From: Mesocentrotus franciscanus
Taxonomy: Eukaryota; Echinodermata; Echinoidea; Camarodonta; Strongylocentrotidae
Direction of reading: 5' to 3'
NCBI GenBank assembly: GCA_037976565.1
Contig: CP137680.1
Span: 17,294,374 to 17,358,373 of the forward strand
DNA: 64,000 nt
Shown here in pieces: positions 53,961 through 63,376 of this stretch. Numbering within the stretch: position 1 is the stretch's first letter; each line of letters begins with the position of its first letter. Under the pieces are notes generated by a model. It had not been told where the DNA came from. It worked only from the letters and a program-made list of their open reading frames with translations, and ran no database searches. A program made the translations under genes and the position numbers.

Positions 53961-55421
53961 ATGTCGTCTTTCCTCCACTGATATAATACCATGACTACTA
54001 TTTACAAATTTCCTTTTCCAATTAGGAATTGTGCTGCCCGCTGCTCATGACCCTAATCTTTATTCCTGTAAGTCTCGCATGCCAAACAGTAAATACAAAA
54101 TAAATGACTGCTCAACGAAGATATTTCTATTATTTTAAGGTATCATTTATTATTATATTACCCTATTTGGGAAGAGGTATGTGACCATTACTGAATGTTC
54201 CTTTACTATAAATATAAAAGAAGTTAAAGTAATATGGTTGCGTCATCTTTTGATAGATTTGTTTCCTATTGTGTAATCATTTAATATTACTTAACATTTT
54301 ACCAGTTAACATTTTACCCCTGTCAATGAGTTGAAAAATCTGCATTCGATGAATTATTCATAATTAAGGCATTCTGGACTTTGTAAATCATATTACTTTT
54401 ACGGATTAGGATATTATAGTGCATATATTGATTTGTACGAGTTTCATGTCATAAATTTCTTTTCTTTATTTGAGATTGTTTTTTTTTATTACAGAAAGGT
54501 TTGAACTAAAAAACAACAACTAAAAACCTATACTGAAAAGATTTGATTTGATTTGATTTGATTTGATTTATTTACCAACAGCAATACAAACATTTCATAC
54601 AATGATTTTACATATACAAGAAGAGAAACTATTGGTTGGTAAAAGGGAGATAATGAGAAAGAAAATATAGAGAAGGTAGAAGAATTAATAAAATATAAAT
54701 TGAAACAGGGTTACCTGCTTAATGTGCATATATAAGAGGATGAAGAAAAAAGAGAATGTAGAATGAGGTGAAAATCGTGAAATCATATATAGTTCATGTC
54801 ATTAATAATATTTTAAAAATAATATAGTAAAAAACACATGTGGAACTTTTTGTGAAATTTTCAATGAGAAGCAATCTTGGTCAGTATTCACCTCAAAGTG
54901 TCTTGAATTCGAGAAGGAAATCAGCTGTCATTTAAAAATATACATTTTAAGCCCTATGGCAAAGACTCTATACTAAACAACGATGCTCGTAGACAAACCT
55001 ACCAATTTTGAACAGATTTATGTGGTATTGAGGCCAAAATATTCCTGCATTTCATTCATTTTAGTGATGAACGTTCGACACCAAGGGTTAGAGTCAGGAT
55101 AGGGTTAGGGTTAGGGTTAGATTTAGGGTGGGGATTAGGGTTAGTGTTACCTAAGGAAAATTGAGTCTTTAGATTTAGCTTCATTGGTGAAGCGTTTGTT
55201 AACCTACGAACGTCTGGTCAATTTTTGTCGTGGGGCATTCTGAAGTTGCTCCAGTTTTGCTACTAGGCTAATTTTTGTATAAAACCAAGTGATTAAAATT
55301 GAAGTTTCCTATATTTTTCTACGCGGCGAAGAGATTGAAATAACCATGAAGGCTGTCAGTTCATATATGTATTGTACGAAACACGAATTAATCAAAAGGT
55401 CATTTGCATGTACTTACCCAT
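42718..55421 (-). CDS. Neuronal membrane glycoprotein M6 / myelin proteolipid (PLP-DM20) family protein, complete, 7 exons
   Basis: Joined coding exons (minus): 55421-55418, 49086-48930, 47453-47291, 46265-46118, 45086-45040, 44669-44604, 42876-42718. They sum to 744 nt, giving 247 residues plus stop, with no frame break and GT/AG at all six introns. Predicted topology is four membrane spans (about 7-30, 59-82, 111-136, 177-205) with both ends cytoplasmic. Family marks are GVAMFC at the end of span 1, FMTTAQT after span 2, MASNW after span 4, and a charged tail with EERELHEM and SSERL, which parallels the GPM6A/GPM6B tail rather than the short PLP tail. Sequons are N34-E-S and N43-Q-T in loop 1 and N146-V-S in loop 2. 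Family members (240-280 residues usual) are neural membrane proteolipids affecting neurite growth, and myelin in vertebrates; the urchin role is not known to me. It is shorter than vertebrate members and lacks loop-2 cysteines. The family call is firm; paralogue assignment is not. Confidence 0.9.
42921..43743. mobile_element. Second, decayed foldback element in the same intron
   Basis: The left arm (about 42921-43047) is C-rich, with degenerate copies of the same GGACAACTACCCC-like unit. The right arm (about 43659-43743) is its inverted, G-rich counterpart. Outer ends GGACGACTA (42922-42930) and TAGTCGTCC (43735-43743) are exact complements. The middle holds a C-run element ending acgctacgccaatg and a perfect 11-bp hairpin at 43304-43331. 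Confidence 0.5.
43987..44571. mobile_element. Foldback element with minisatellite arms (TU-like), intron 6 of the M6/PLP-like gene
   Basis: Left arm 43987-44131 is built from imperfect copies of a roughly 16-bp unit (GGACAACTACCCCCTA). Right arm 44428-44571 is its inverted complement. The outermost 45 or so bases of the arms match almost exactly (GGACACCTAC, then GGACATCCACCCCGGATAAC). Removing the MITE at 44137-44422 restores a near-continuous palindrome. Sea urchin TU foldback elements have inverted repeats made of short tandem repeats, as I recall; this looks like a small relative. No target-site duplication was found. Confidence 0.65.
44137..44422. mobile_element. 286-bp MITE nested in the foldback element
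   Basis: The first and last 48 bases form a perfect inverted repeat starting GGGGTGTTTCACAAAGACTA, and weaker symmetry continues further inward. It is flanked by a 5-bp duplication CCAGG (44132-44136 and 44423-44427); removing the MITE with one copy rebuilds the host repeat. There is no coding capacity. The superfamily is not assigned from the termini alone. Confidence 0.8.
44604..44669 (-). CDS. M6/PLP-like gene exon 6: fourth membrane span
   Basis: Exactly 66 nt, phase 0 to phase 0 (residues 174-195), acceptor attcacag and donor gtaagt. It encodes SNNMVLFFSLTVGGAALVIF and the start of the last span, aligning with the TFHLFIAAFVGAAA region of PLP. The vertebrate counterpart is also 66 nt as I recall. 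Confidence 0.88.
45040..45086 (-). CDS. M6/PLP-like gene exon 5: remainder of large extracellular loop
   Basis: A 47-nt exon (acceptor ctacag, donor gtaagt), phase 1 to phase 0, encoding residues 158-173. The homologous PLP1 exon is 74 nt as I recall, so this one is shorter by nine codons without a phase change. It has no cysteine. It is accepted because both splice sites are strong and it alone keeps the frame between exons 4 and 6. Confidence 0.82.
45424..45784 (+). mobile_element. tRNA-derived SINE (tRNA-Ser/Leu-like head)
   Basis: The head has a near-perfect A box (TGGTCGAGTGG, 45429-45439) and B box (GGTTCGAATCC, 45474-45484), 35 nt apart as in a class II tRNA, but the anticodon arm is not a proper tRNA. 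A roughly 280-nt unrelated body follows, then a tail (cgctatataaaagcgg) and a short (ATT)n run. It lies in intron 4 of the M6/PLP-like gene, antisense to it. The body and tail look like SINEs common in sea urchin genomes. I saw no clear target-site duplication. Confidence 0.8.
46118..46265 (-). CDS. M6/PLP-like gene exon 4: third membrane span and start of large extracellular loop
   Basis: 148 nt, acceptor ctttcag, donor gtaaga; phase 0 to phase 1 (residues 109-157 plus one base). The hydrophobic run CVVLVLWVAILCAASLLL is span 3. A short hydrophilic, Gly/Ser/Asn-rich loop with one sequon (N146-V-S) follows. The homologous vertebrate exon encodes the first disulfide cysteines of this loop; none are present here. 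Confidence 0.88.
46958..47219. mobile_element. Degraded MITE with CAGCGGCGGAT left end
   Basis: Left end CAGCGGCGGATTTGGGG and right end aatggatcagcctctg are weak inverted repeats of the CAGTGGCGGATCC kind seen at 26841-27040. It lies in intron 3 of the M6/PLP-like gene. The duplication is not clear (C-rich flanks). A solitary right end of the same type (atcctagatccgccgctg) occurs at about 45873-45890. Confidence 0.4.
47291..47453 (-). CDS. M6/PLP-like gene exon 3: second membrane span and cytoplasmic loop
   Basis: 163 nt with acceptor tttcttcag and donor gtaagg; enters in phase 2 and ends in phase 0 (residues 54-108). It carries span 2, then FMTTAQTSARF, parallel to the GFYTTGA region of PLP. 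A cytoplasmic stretch with Cys99, Cys100 and Cys105 follows, which are candidates for palmitoylation. The length fits the DM20/M6 form; there is no counterpart to the extra 35 residues of PLP exon 3B. Confidence 0.88.
47930..47989 (+). pseudogene. LINE ORF2 C-terminal remnant
   Basis: A frame of 19 codons ending in TAA reads ...RFKTQLKSYLFI, resembling the usual F-K-x-x-L-K-x-x-L-F ending of CR1/L2-type LINE polyproteins. An AT-rich 3' flank follows. It sits in intron 2 of the M6/PLP-like gene, antisense to it. The motif is short, so confidence is limited. Confidence 0.4.
48930..49086 (-). CDS. M6/PLP-like gene exon 2: first membrane span and small extracellular loop
   Basis: 157 nt, preceded by an acceptor (tttatcatag) and followed by gtaagt; enters in phase 1 and leaves in phase 2 (partial codon TA). 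It encodes residues 2-53 and part of Tyr54. The signature stretch P-x-A-S-L-I followed by L-G-V-A-M-F-C aligns with the first span of PLP and M6. Two potential N-glycosylation sites (N34, N43) lie in the loop. The Cys-Cys-x-x-Cys cluster that precedes this span in vertebrate PLP/M6 is missing. Confidence 0.88.
50205..50335. repeat. (ATT)n to (ATC)n compound microsatellite
   Basis: ATT units grade into ATC units and back to ATT. It lies in intron 1 of the M6/PLP-like gene. Confidence 0.9.
50501..50641 (+). mobile_element. Probable non-LTR retrotransposon 3' end with (AATC)n tail
   Basis: A G/C-balanced 3'-UTR-like block ending in gaataaaa and a short (aatc)n tail, the kind of tail used by CR1/L2-type LINEs. 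There is no reverse transcriptase coding left. It lies in intron 1 of the M6/PLP-like gene. Confidence 0.4.
50941..51027 (-). mobile_element. Decayed fragment of the same SINE body
   Basis: Read on the minus strand, this matches the SINE body just after the tRNA head (gcactaat...cctttggc...ctccacccaggt...ggtac). The head and tail are missing or unrecognisable. It lies in intron 1 of the M6/PLP-like gene. Confidence 0.6.
51500..51702. repeat. (GA)n purine tract
   Basis: About 200 bases of GA, GGGA and GAGT words in intron 1 of the M6/PLP-like gene, followed by a C-run block ending caatggacctacgctatat, a probable MITE end. Confidence 0.85.
52330..52620. mobile_element. Related MITE copy, decayed
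   Basis: In intron 1 of the M6/PLP-like gene. It has ggatgagatgcaagagaacg, gttttattatctgcttttc, then a pyrimidine-rich half and ttcgactgaggacacg, in the same order as in the 8302 element. The ends are too diverged to place. Confidence 0.35.
53894..53957. repeat. (CT)n microsatellite
   Basis: Nearly pure CT run in intron 1 of the M6/PLP-like gene. Confidence 0.9.
54539..54570. repeat. (TTTGA)n pentanucleotide repeat
   Basis: About six units of tttga followed by tttatttacc. The position and form resemble the simple tail of a LINE inserted in reverse, but no LINE body was recognised. Confidence 0.7.
55085..55147 (+). repeat. Interstitial telomere-like repeat (TTAGGG)
   Basis: Three perfect TTAGGG-phase hexamers (55101-55120) inside a degenerate run of gggttag/gattaggg words. 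In intron 1 of the M6/PLP-like gene, about 270 bp downstream of exon 1. Confidence 0.8.
55418..55421 (-). CDS. M6/PLP-like gene exon 1, coding part (ATG plus one base)
   Basis: The coding part is just ATGG, followed directly by the donor gtaagt (55417-55412). The split second codon is completed by GT of exon 2 to give Gly, so the protein starts Met-Gly-Leu as PLP1 does. The leader has no ATG back to at least position 55680, so this is the first AUG of the transcript if transcription starts near the TATA-like element at 55662-55668. A sequence resembling a splice acceptor (cacag, just upstream of the ATG) leaves open a separate noncoding first exon. Confidence 0.75.
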
Positions 55422-55661
55422 TTTGCACCTGTGAATGAAATCCTACTTGAATGTTTCCAATAGAATCCTGTTTCGTTTATCAGTGAGATAAAAGAACAGC
55501 AAATCGATGCAAATCTTCTTCGTAAAAATTGAGGACAAGCAACGTTCTCTACAAATCAAAACAATTTTCTGACTCTTTCGTGACCTATACCCGTCTTCAA
55601 GCAGTCTTTCCTTCCGTCTTTCTGCCGGTGTCGGCTACTTAACAGAGATCTTGCCAAATGC

Positions 55662-55668
55662 TATATAA
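55662..55668 (-). promoter_or_regulatory. TATA-like element upstream of the M6/PLP-like gene
   Basis: TATATAG on the minus strand, about 240 nt upstream of the ATG. A start some 30 nt downstream, near 55635, would give a leader of about 215 nt without any ATG. In AT-rich DNA a TATA-like match is weak evidence by itself. Confidence 0.35.
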
Positions 55669-56689
55669 TGACTACAGCAGAGCGCTATCCTAGTTAATAA
55701 TCAACTGCAAACTGCGTTCAGAGATCGAGTGTAATGCCGCCCGTGTTTTCAAATTTGTGTGGTTTTTCGATGAACTGTTTCGCAGACGGTCATACACAAT
55801 GCGATCGTGATCACTTCTATCAATTTGCAATTTCTATACATTTGTGAACCGGTCTAATTTTTTGTCTTCAAAGTATAGGATTAGCACATGAACTTATAAA
55901 TATTGCGGAAGTGAAATAGAAGTAAATTTGTTGACAAATACTAGAATTGGTAATGGTAAAGGATTACTGACTTACGGCAAAGAAGGGACAAAAAAGATTT
56001 AGACTAAGATTATTTATGTTGTTGACCTCTGTTCGAATGCATTTGTTTGCGGCTTATTTTTATTGACCATTTGGGCCATTTAACATTACTATGATTCACT
56101 GCTCAAATATTAACATTTACATGACTAATCGAAATTTTGACATTCTGATGACGTATGTGCTACAAAGGTATTTGAGTAATTCTTACTGCATTACATGTAC
56201 TACAATATATTGATTTTGACACTTTGAACAGGTGACTATTATGTAATCGTGTTCGCCTCATTGCTTTGACCGTTTGATGCCTGAACTGCACTTAAATGTA
56301 CAGATATGTTTTTGTATTCAGAGTAGAAAAAATTACAACGAGAACAAAATGCTTTGTTTAAAATTATAATTCAGGGTTTTGATTTTTTTTCTTCATACAA
56401 TTGTTTTCCTGAAATTACATCCAACTAACATGATTAAAACTCGTTTGAAAAATAATCCCATCAGGATGATTTCGAAATAAGAATTGATTCTGTTGAACAA
56501 AACTGTCAACTACTTTCACTTATTTTGTTAATATTTATATTAATACAGGTGGTATTCAATTGTCGATGCTATTCATCATCACTATTATCATAAGCCTCAT
56601 CCTCCTCATCATTATGATGATCATAAACGTGATCACTAACCATTATCATCGTTATCATTAGTATATCATTGTGATGATTGTCGCTACCA

Positions 56690-57155
56690 ACATCACCACC
56701 ACCACCACCACCACCACCACATCACCAACATCATCATCATTATCATCACCATCGTATCCTTCATCATCACCACCACCATCACCACCATCACCACCACCAT
56801 CACCACCAACATCATCATCATCATCACCATCGTATCCTTCATCACCACCACCACCACCACCACCTCCACAACCACCACATCACCAACATCATCATCATTA
56901 TCATCACCATCGTATCCTTCATCACCACCACCACCACCATCACCACCAACATCATCATCATTATCATCACCATCGTATCCTTCATCACCATCACCACCAC
57001 CACCACCACCACCACCACCACCACCACCACCACCTCCACCACCACCACATCACCAACACCATCATCATCATTATCATCACCATCGTATCCTTCATCATCA
57101 CCACCATCACCACCACCACCACCACCACCATCAACACCATCACCACCACCATCAT
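56690..57155 (+). repeat. (CAC/CAT)n compound microsatellite with higher-order structure
   Basis: About 465 bp of trinucleotides with the marker word ccatcgtatccttcatca recurring five times (near 56749, 56828, 56908, 56970, 57081), each followed by a CAC run. Long poly-His, Ser/Pro or Val frames on both strands are artefacts. It lies about 1 kb upstream of the M6/PLP-like promoter. Confidence 0.95.
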
Positions 57156-57556
57156 ATGACGTGGTCCTTTAGTCTCATCCCATTTACTGGTTTTGTTATT
57201 TTAATTTGCTTCCGATGTTGCTTTATCCTGTGAAAATGCAATGGTGTCTTAGTTCTTCACACGGGGGATCTACGGGTCAAAGTCGATTTTACTCCTCCTA
57301 TTCTACAAACAATGGGTCTTATGTACACCAGCTTTTATTGCTCTACAAACATGATTAATGACGAGAATATTCAACAACCGAGTAGGTGCGTTATGATGTG
57401 GAGAGAGAAAGGTGTGTCGACACAAAATACAATTATTAGTCTAAGTAAAAAATCCAGGTCGGAGGGTACGGGGTACGTAACCTCCTCTTCCAGAAAAAAA
57501 AATGTCCCCTAACAACCGGCAGCAATCTTTTTCTCAATAACAATACAGATATATAA

Positions 57557-57601
57557 GATATGTAAGGCGCCAAATGCAATTGAAATCAAAAGCTCAAGGC
57601 A
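57557..57601 (+). repeat. Second copy of the taaggcgccaaat repeat fragment
   Basis: Matches 33624-33675 over about 45 bases. The downstream sequence is ATT/ATTT-rich with no further resemblance. Confidence 0.5.
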
Positions 57602-57609
57602 TACTATTT

Positions 57610-57800
57610 TAGACCAAAAGACGCTTCATTTTATTTATTTATTCATTCACTCATTTATTTATTTCTTTACTTATCTTTTTATTCATTTATACATTTCATT
57701 ATTTCATAATTTCATTATTAATGATGATGATGATTATTATTATCATCATTTATTATTATTATTATTATTGTCATTATTATTTTCATCATTATTTTTATAC
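57610..57800. repeat. ATTT / ATT-rich low-complexity tract
   Basis: tttatttatttattc words followed by (ATT)n and (ATC) units; no other content. Confidence 0.8.
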
Positions 57801-58098
57801 ATTATTCGTACTTGTGCCCCCTATCTTGTAAAATAATATTTGATCCATCATAATTGTAGTCTTTAAACACAAGACTCACAGTACGCGACAGATTTAATCA
57901 CCCCAATAGGCCTATTATGATTGTTATTCTCTCAGCTGGAGGGGGACGAATTCTGCTTCTCCCGGATCTTGGCCACAAATCTAAAACTTTGCAACAATAA
58001 AAAGGTCTTGTGAAAAATTATCTATATTTCAAATGATTCGGAATCATGGCGAATTAATTTTAAAAGTTGAAAATCCACTTTTAGCTGTACGACTTCGC

Positions 58099-58180
58099 AC
58101 GCTCTCTCTCTCTCTCTCTCTCTCTCCACCGTATATCTATCCCTCTCTCCTCATCTCCCATCTCTCTCTCTCTCTCTCCT
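58099..58180. repeat. (CT)n microsatellite
   Basis: Two pure CT runs separated by caccgtatatctatccctc. Confidence 0.85.
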
Positions 58181-60770
58181 TCTCCAAATTCCTGGGTGTG
58201 TCATTTTCTTCTGGTCTGGCTGTGCACTGGTTCAATCCGTGCCCTTGCTCATGACCTACTTGCATGTTTTATGTTTTGGGCGTGTACCTTTCAATAATTA
58301 ATTTTCTGGTGACCGAATATTGCAAACAGTCTGCGAAATTGGTAAATGATTTAATATTTGATACAGGTAAATGGGTGTATAACGGTATATATACAGATCA
58401 AGGTTACCAAAGGTTATTTGTATTTCATAAAATATTTGTTGAAGCATGTTAATTTGATAGCATTGCACACACAAATCTGGAGACTGAAATTGGTTGGAAA
58501 TTTCATGCTATATTTCCAGGGGTCTTAAAGAGCATGGGCATCGTAGTGCGGAAAATGAGATGGGTGGAAATTTCTTATCACCCAATACTATTAATAACAA
58601 AATTAAAAAAGGAAGAAATAAAACTCAGTAAAACACAGGTGCAGAAAAGAATGTAAATATGGTACCAAAATAACGGAGTGAGGCAAAAGTGAAGGGAAAT
58701 GAGAGTGAAAGAGGGGGATGGAAAGCACAAGCTACAGTCGACAACATCGACAACAGCGCTCACGACAAATCTCAGTAAATTACCATCAATCGCAAATGGT
58801 TTATGTAACTACAAAGTTGTTATGTAATGTAATCATATACAAATTGTAAGCAACTTGACTCACGTCGCCTAATTAAGCCACATAGAACACAAGTTTTAAG
58901 ATAAATCAGACAGAAGTATTTGGGAACTGAAGGAAGAGTCTTTATTCAGAGTATTACCAGTGATAAAAATAGTACAAATAGTTTTCGATCTATTACCAGT
59001 ACCATAGGATTAGAACTGTACTTTTGTTTACGTTTAAACATGTAAAAGGAAATGTTATTCTTTGTTCAACACACAAATTATAGCTTACAAAAATGAGGCA
59101 AGATCTGCCTTTTGGACAGTATATAATATCAAAGAATAAAGTTATATCAATAACAATTGTTACCATTTGTATTGGTAGTTGAAGTATATGCTCAAAGTAT
59201 TATTACTGCTTTTATTTATTTATCTATTCATTTATTTGTATATTTATTCATCTATTTTTTTATTTATCAAATTTCCCCTACAGAAAATGCATTGTAATAA
59301 TCAATCACACTAGCAATAATATCTACAGTTTCAAATGTCAACAATGGTGGATGCTTATACCACTTGGATTATTTTTTTAAAAGGCCATAAATTGACGTTA
59401 TTGATGCATTTTTTTTCAGATGAATTTATTAATATTACAACAAATCTTTAAAAATATCAAACAATTCCTTGCGTCAAGTATAGTACATAAAGAGTAATAC
59501 TGTTTGCTGGACCGGAGTTGTATTTCATTTTTTCGGCAATACCACACGGGGGAAATAAGCGTACAACGATTATTTTAACAAAAATGCATTTTTTTTTTGT
59601 TGCAACAAAATAATGTCTTCAACTATTCATCTCAAAGAGCAGAACGCAATCAGTGAACAACATTGAAGGACTGGGCGATTAGAAATAAAGAAATGTTGAA
59701 ACATACAATTACACCAAATTCTGAGTAATGTTATTACTGATGATGGTTTACTATACATGTATTACATCTTTTAATGTGCACAAATTGGAAAAGAAAGTAT
59801 TTCAAAAATTCCCATTTACTACAATGCGGAGGTTACATAGATCAGTAGGAATAAATGTAGATTCCTGCTCCACAAAATTTAAACAAAAATATCATTTTTT
59901 CCTGTTGCCATGGTTACTGCCCGTGTGGTATTCCCTTGTAATTTGCTGAATAAATTATTAGCTGCTACATAGACATCGATGGGTAAGTATCTCATCTAAC
60001 GATACTATGTCAGGCAATACATGCGGTAAATTACCCTTGCAATATTCACAACACAAAAATGACTAAACTACAGTTTGTACAACAAGGGAACATTTGTAAT
60101 ACTGGTTGAATTTCACCTAAAATGAATGAAAATGATACATGTCATCCATCTAGGTATTGTCTTCTAGTGACAAATTAAACATAATCATTTTTTTTGTACA
60201 CGGTTAAAGCAGTTCTCTATTTGTTACTCTTGGCGACATTTTTGGTTGACAAAGCCTAAATACATATTTACAATCTGATAAAAACCTGTCAAATTGACTT
60301 TAAACACTTACTCAAAAAACTCATCAAAGCCCAAGTCTAATAATACAGATTTTCATTGAATTTTCGATTCGGTCTGAGTAAATGTATTGGATACGTGCAG
60401 TTCCATATATTTTTCATGAAAAAGTTCCAGAAAAGGTTTTTCTGATATCATAATCACGAGACGACGATGAAGATGATGAAGATGATTATGAAGATGATTA
60501 TCGTAAGAAAACAATATTCTCAGGCTTGTAACGTATATGTTCCTTCGTAATGTTGACATCTGTAAACATATAAAGTAATGGCATAACAATGTTTATTAAG
60601 AAAGAGAGTTGCATGCAGACTGTGGACATAATTTAAACCAATAATCTGTAACAGATATAACGAATATTTGGCGAGGTTCTCTTTTACCATTCTCGATAAA
60701 TAAAACTTTAAAGACAACCCACGATATTTTGTCCCATAAGTCATTTGTTCTAACGACAATCGATCCAGAT

Positions 60771-60776
60771 TTTATT
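60771..60776 (-). promoter_or_regulatory. Possible polyadenylation signal of the fibrinogen-like gene
   Basis: AATAAA on the minus strand about 310 nt after the stop. It is the nearest canonical hexamer I find; an ATTAAA lies directly after the stop codon but is probably too close. Confidence 0.35.
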
Positions 60777-61084
60777 TCGTCGAAAATATATGGTTATGGT
60801 TAAATAGGGTTGTGATAGGGTTGTCATTGGGTTTCCATTAGGTTTTTAGGGATTTTCTATGGTAATAGGTATATAGTGTTTGATCCAGGTAGTTAAGAAT
60901 AATGATCGCAGAGGTATTCCCACCGGGGCATGAGTCTTAAAACTTTACATTCATTTGATCAATTGTCGCCAAAGCGAATTGTTTATATCACATACTGTAT
61001 AATTTATGTAATTTTTGTTAAATAATAAAATAAACTGAATTGAAATCACAATAATATTCACCTGCTACGAGGACAGATTTAATT

Positions 61085-61263
61085 TTACTGGCATCGCAAA
61101 GGGCCGAGTGTGACGTAGCCCTCCTCCTTCTTACTGCCTGTATCTCCGAGGCAGACATCGGTGACGGGGAGGTAGGGCTTGTCGGTGATGAGACCCTCAT
61201 CGACGGCAAAGTTCTTAGGGTTGGAGTCGCAGTTGCAGCTCTTGTCACTCATGCAGCCGTCAA
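61085..61263 (-). CDS. Fibrinogen-like protein, last exon
   Basis: 179 nt including TAA; acceptor ttctcatag. It encodes the cysteine-rich C-N-C-D loop, the L-P-V-T strand and the closing G-P-L-R-C of the module. The local GC is clearly above the surrounding intron and intergenic DNA. Confidence 0.82.
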
Positions 61264-63325
61264 CTATGAGAAGGAAAATGAGTAGTATGTGTCACAAACA
61301 AATAGCAAATAACTGTTTATTTATCATTAATTATTATAAAAAATCAGTAGTATGGATCACCAACAAATAGCAAATAACTGTTTATATATATCATCAACAT
61401 ATTTTTTGGTTTAGATGAATTTGGTGTATTTTCATATTTCACATTCCACATTTCACATTTTACATCTTATCTGTTTGGTTTAAAAGAAAATATATTATGA
61501 TAACAATAATACATAAATGAATTTATTATCATTATTTATCAATTTATCAGTAGCTATTTTGAATAGGCAGTATAACAAAGTTGTGGGAACAAGCGTGGAA
61601 CTGTTTAAAATGTAAGTAGTAATTGTTTGATTTAATAAAATAATCTATAGAAAAATATATGATTAAAGTTTGCATCGAACTTACACGATTAAACAATAAT
61701 TAACGAACATTACGTAAATGCAAATCAAAAAAGTTTGGACTATTTCATGGTCACAACGACTGTCAAAATTCAACAGCGGACTATTTATACAATACCATTT
61801 TCGGTTGCCTATAGGAATCATGCTCGGATTACGTAATAATTATGTCATTGCCTTGTTTTCATATTTTATTTAATGTGACGATTTTTGCCTGGGGTTGATA
61901 TCTTGAAAGTCTTTGCGATTATGTTTATTATCGTATATTCAAGTTTGATCTAAAATACAGGGTATGTATAGTCGGTTGGATTACTGCTAAACAAGCATGT
62001 CCAGCTGTGCATATATATAATTAATCATAATAAACATCCAAAGCACAATGAAAATATGTGAGCCTTTGAAAACAAGAACCATGCCCAAAAATACATATAC
62101 TCAAAATATGTATATGTACATATATGTATGAATGTCGAATAGGGTGCCGAGTGGTTGCCGAGTGGTTGCCGAGTCGGGTGACGAGACGGGTGACGACACG
62201 GGTGACGAGATGAGTGACGAGTTGGGTTTCGAGTTAGGTTCAAATCGGGGGCAGAGTTACTTGCAAAGTCGGAAGCCGAGATGGGTGTCGTGGTGGGTGC
62301 CAAGTACGGTTTCAAACCCGGTGAAGAGAAGGACACCAAGCTGGGTCTAGAGCTGGGTGCCGCTGAGTGATGCTGATGAGTCGGGTTTCGATTCGAGTTT
62401 CAAACCGGGTGCAGAGTTAGGTAGAGTGTCAGGTGCCTAGTAAGGTGCCAATTTCGACGAAAATTCGGGTGCCGTGTCGGATGACAGTAGGGTGACGAGA
62501 CGGGTGATGAGTCGGTTTTCAAACCAGGTGCTAAGCTCGGATCCGTGTGCAAATTAAAGCGGGAGCACAGAAGGATACCAAGTTGGGTCTAGAGGCGCCA
62601 CTTCGGGTGCCGAGACGGGTAACGAGTTTGGGATTCGAACCGGGTGCTGAGTTAGATGCTAAGATGTAAGCTGTCAGGTGCATGGTTAGGTGTCAATTTC
62701 GATGACGATTCCAGTTCTGAGCCCTGTCCCCGGGTAGGATGCCGAGCCAGTTTGGCACAACTCGCCAAGTATTCGGGATAGCTCGGTACAACTCGTAGCA
62801 ACTCGTCCAGACATTACCAGTACATTTATAAATGCTTGTGAGTCCGCAGAAGTATACTGGGAGCTACAACGAGCTACCTCGAGCCACTTCCGGAGCTCCC
62901 ATCGAGTCGTGCCAAGCCAACTCACAATCCAACACGGCAACCGAACTGGCAAAGTGTGACTTCAAAGGTTTACTGCATGCCTTACCAACTATACTACTTG
63001 ATTAGATTACATTTATTCAATATAAGCATGTTCAAGATACTCATTGATCAAGTCATTAACATATAACAATATAATGAATTCTTATATAAGATGAAATATG
63101 AACATTGAAAAACTAAAACTGATAACGGAACATCATTGACTTAAATGTGTACATTGAAACGGATGCGCATGCTAAAGTGATGATTGTATTAAAGGTGCAT
63201 ACCCACAAGGCTTAGTTCCGCAATTATGCAGAGATTTTTGTCAAAACAAATGATAACAAAGGAATTTAAAAAACATGACGAATGTTACAAACAAATATAT
63301 GGTATACCTAACTACGAATATAGTA

Positions 63326-63376
<51 letters not shown>

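Larger units (their letters stand above)
55670..60770. other. Intergenic region between the two minus-strand genes
   Basis: About 5 kb between the 3' end of the fibrinogen-like gene and the TATA-like element of the M6/PLP-like gene. It holds the CAC/CAT array, ATT tracts and one repeat fragment (57557). No coding exon seen; any upstream control DNA of the M6/PLP-like gene would be here. Confidence 0.5.

Noticed and set aside
56671..57172. Frames of 162 and 164 codons rich in His, Ser, Pro and Thr
   Set aside because: Pure translation of a CAC/CAT microsatellite in two frames, with matching Val/Met frames on the other strand.
62132..62350. 72-codon acidic plus-strand frame
   Set aside because: It follows the period of the minisatellite and breaks where the words shift by a base; not coding.
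62632..62642. B-box-like GGTTCGAATCC on the minus strand
   Set aside because: No A box or cloverleaf; it arises from the minisatellite word gattcgaaccgggtgc.
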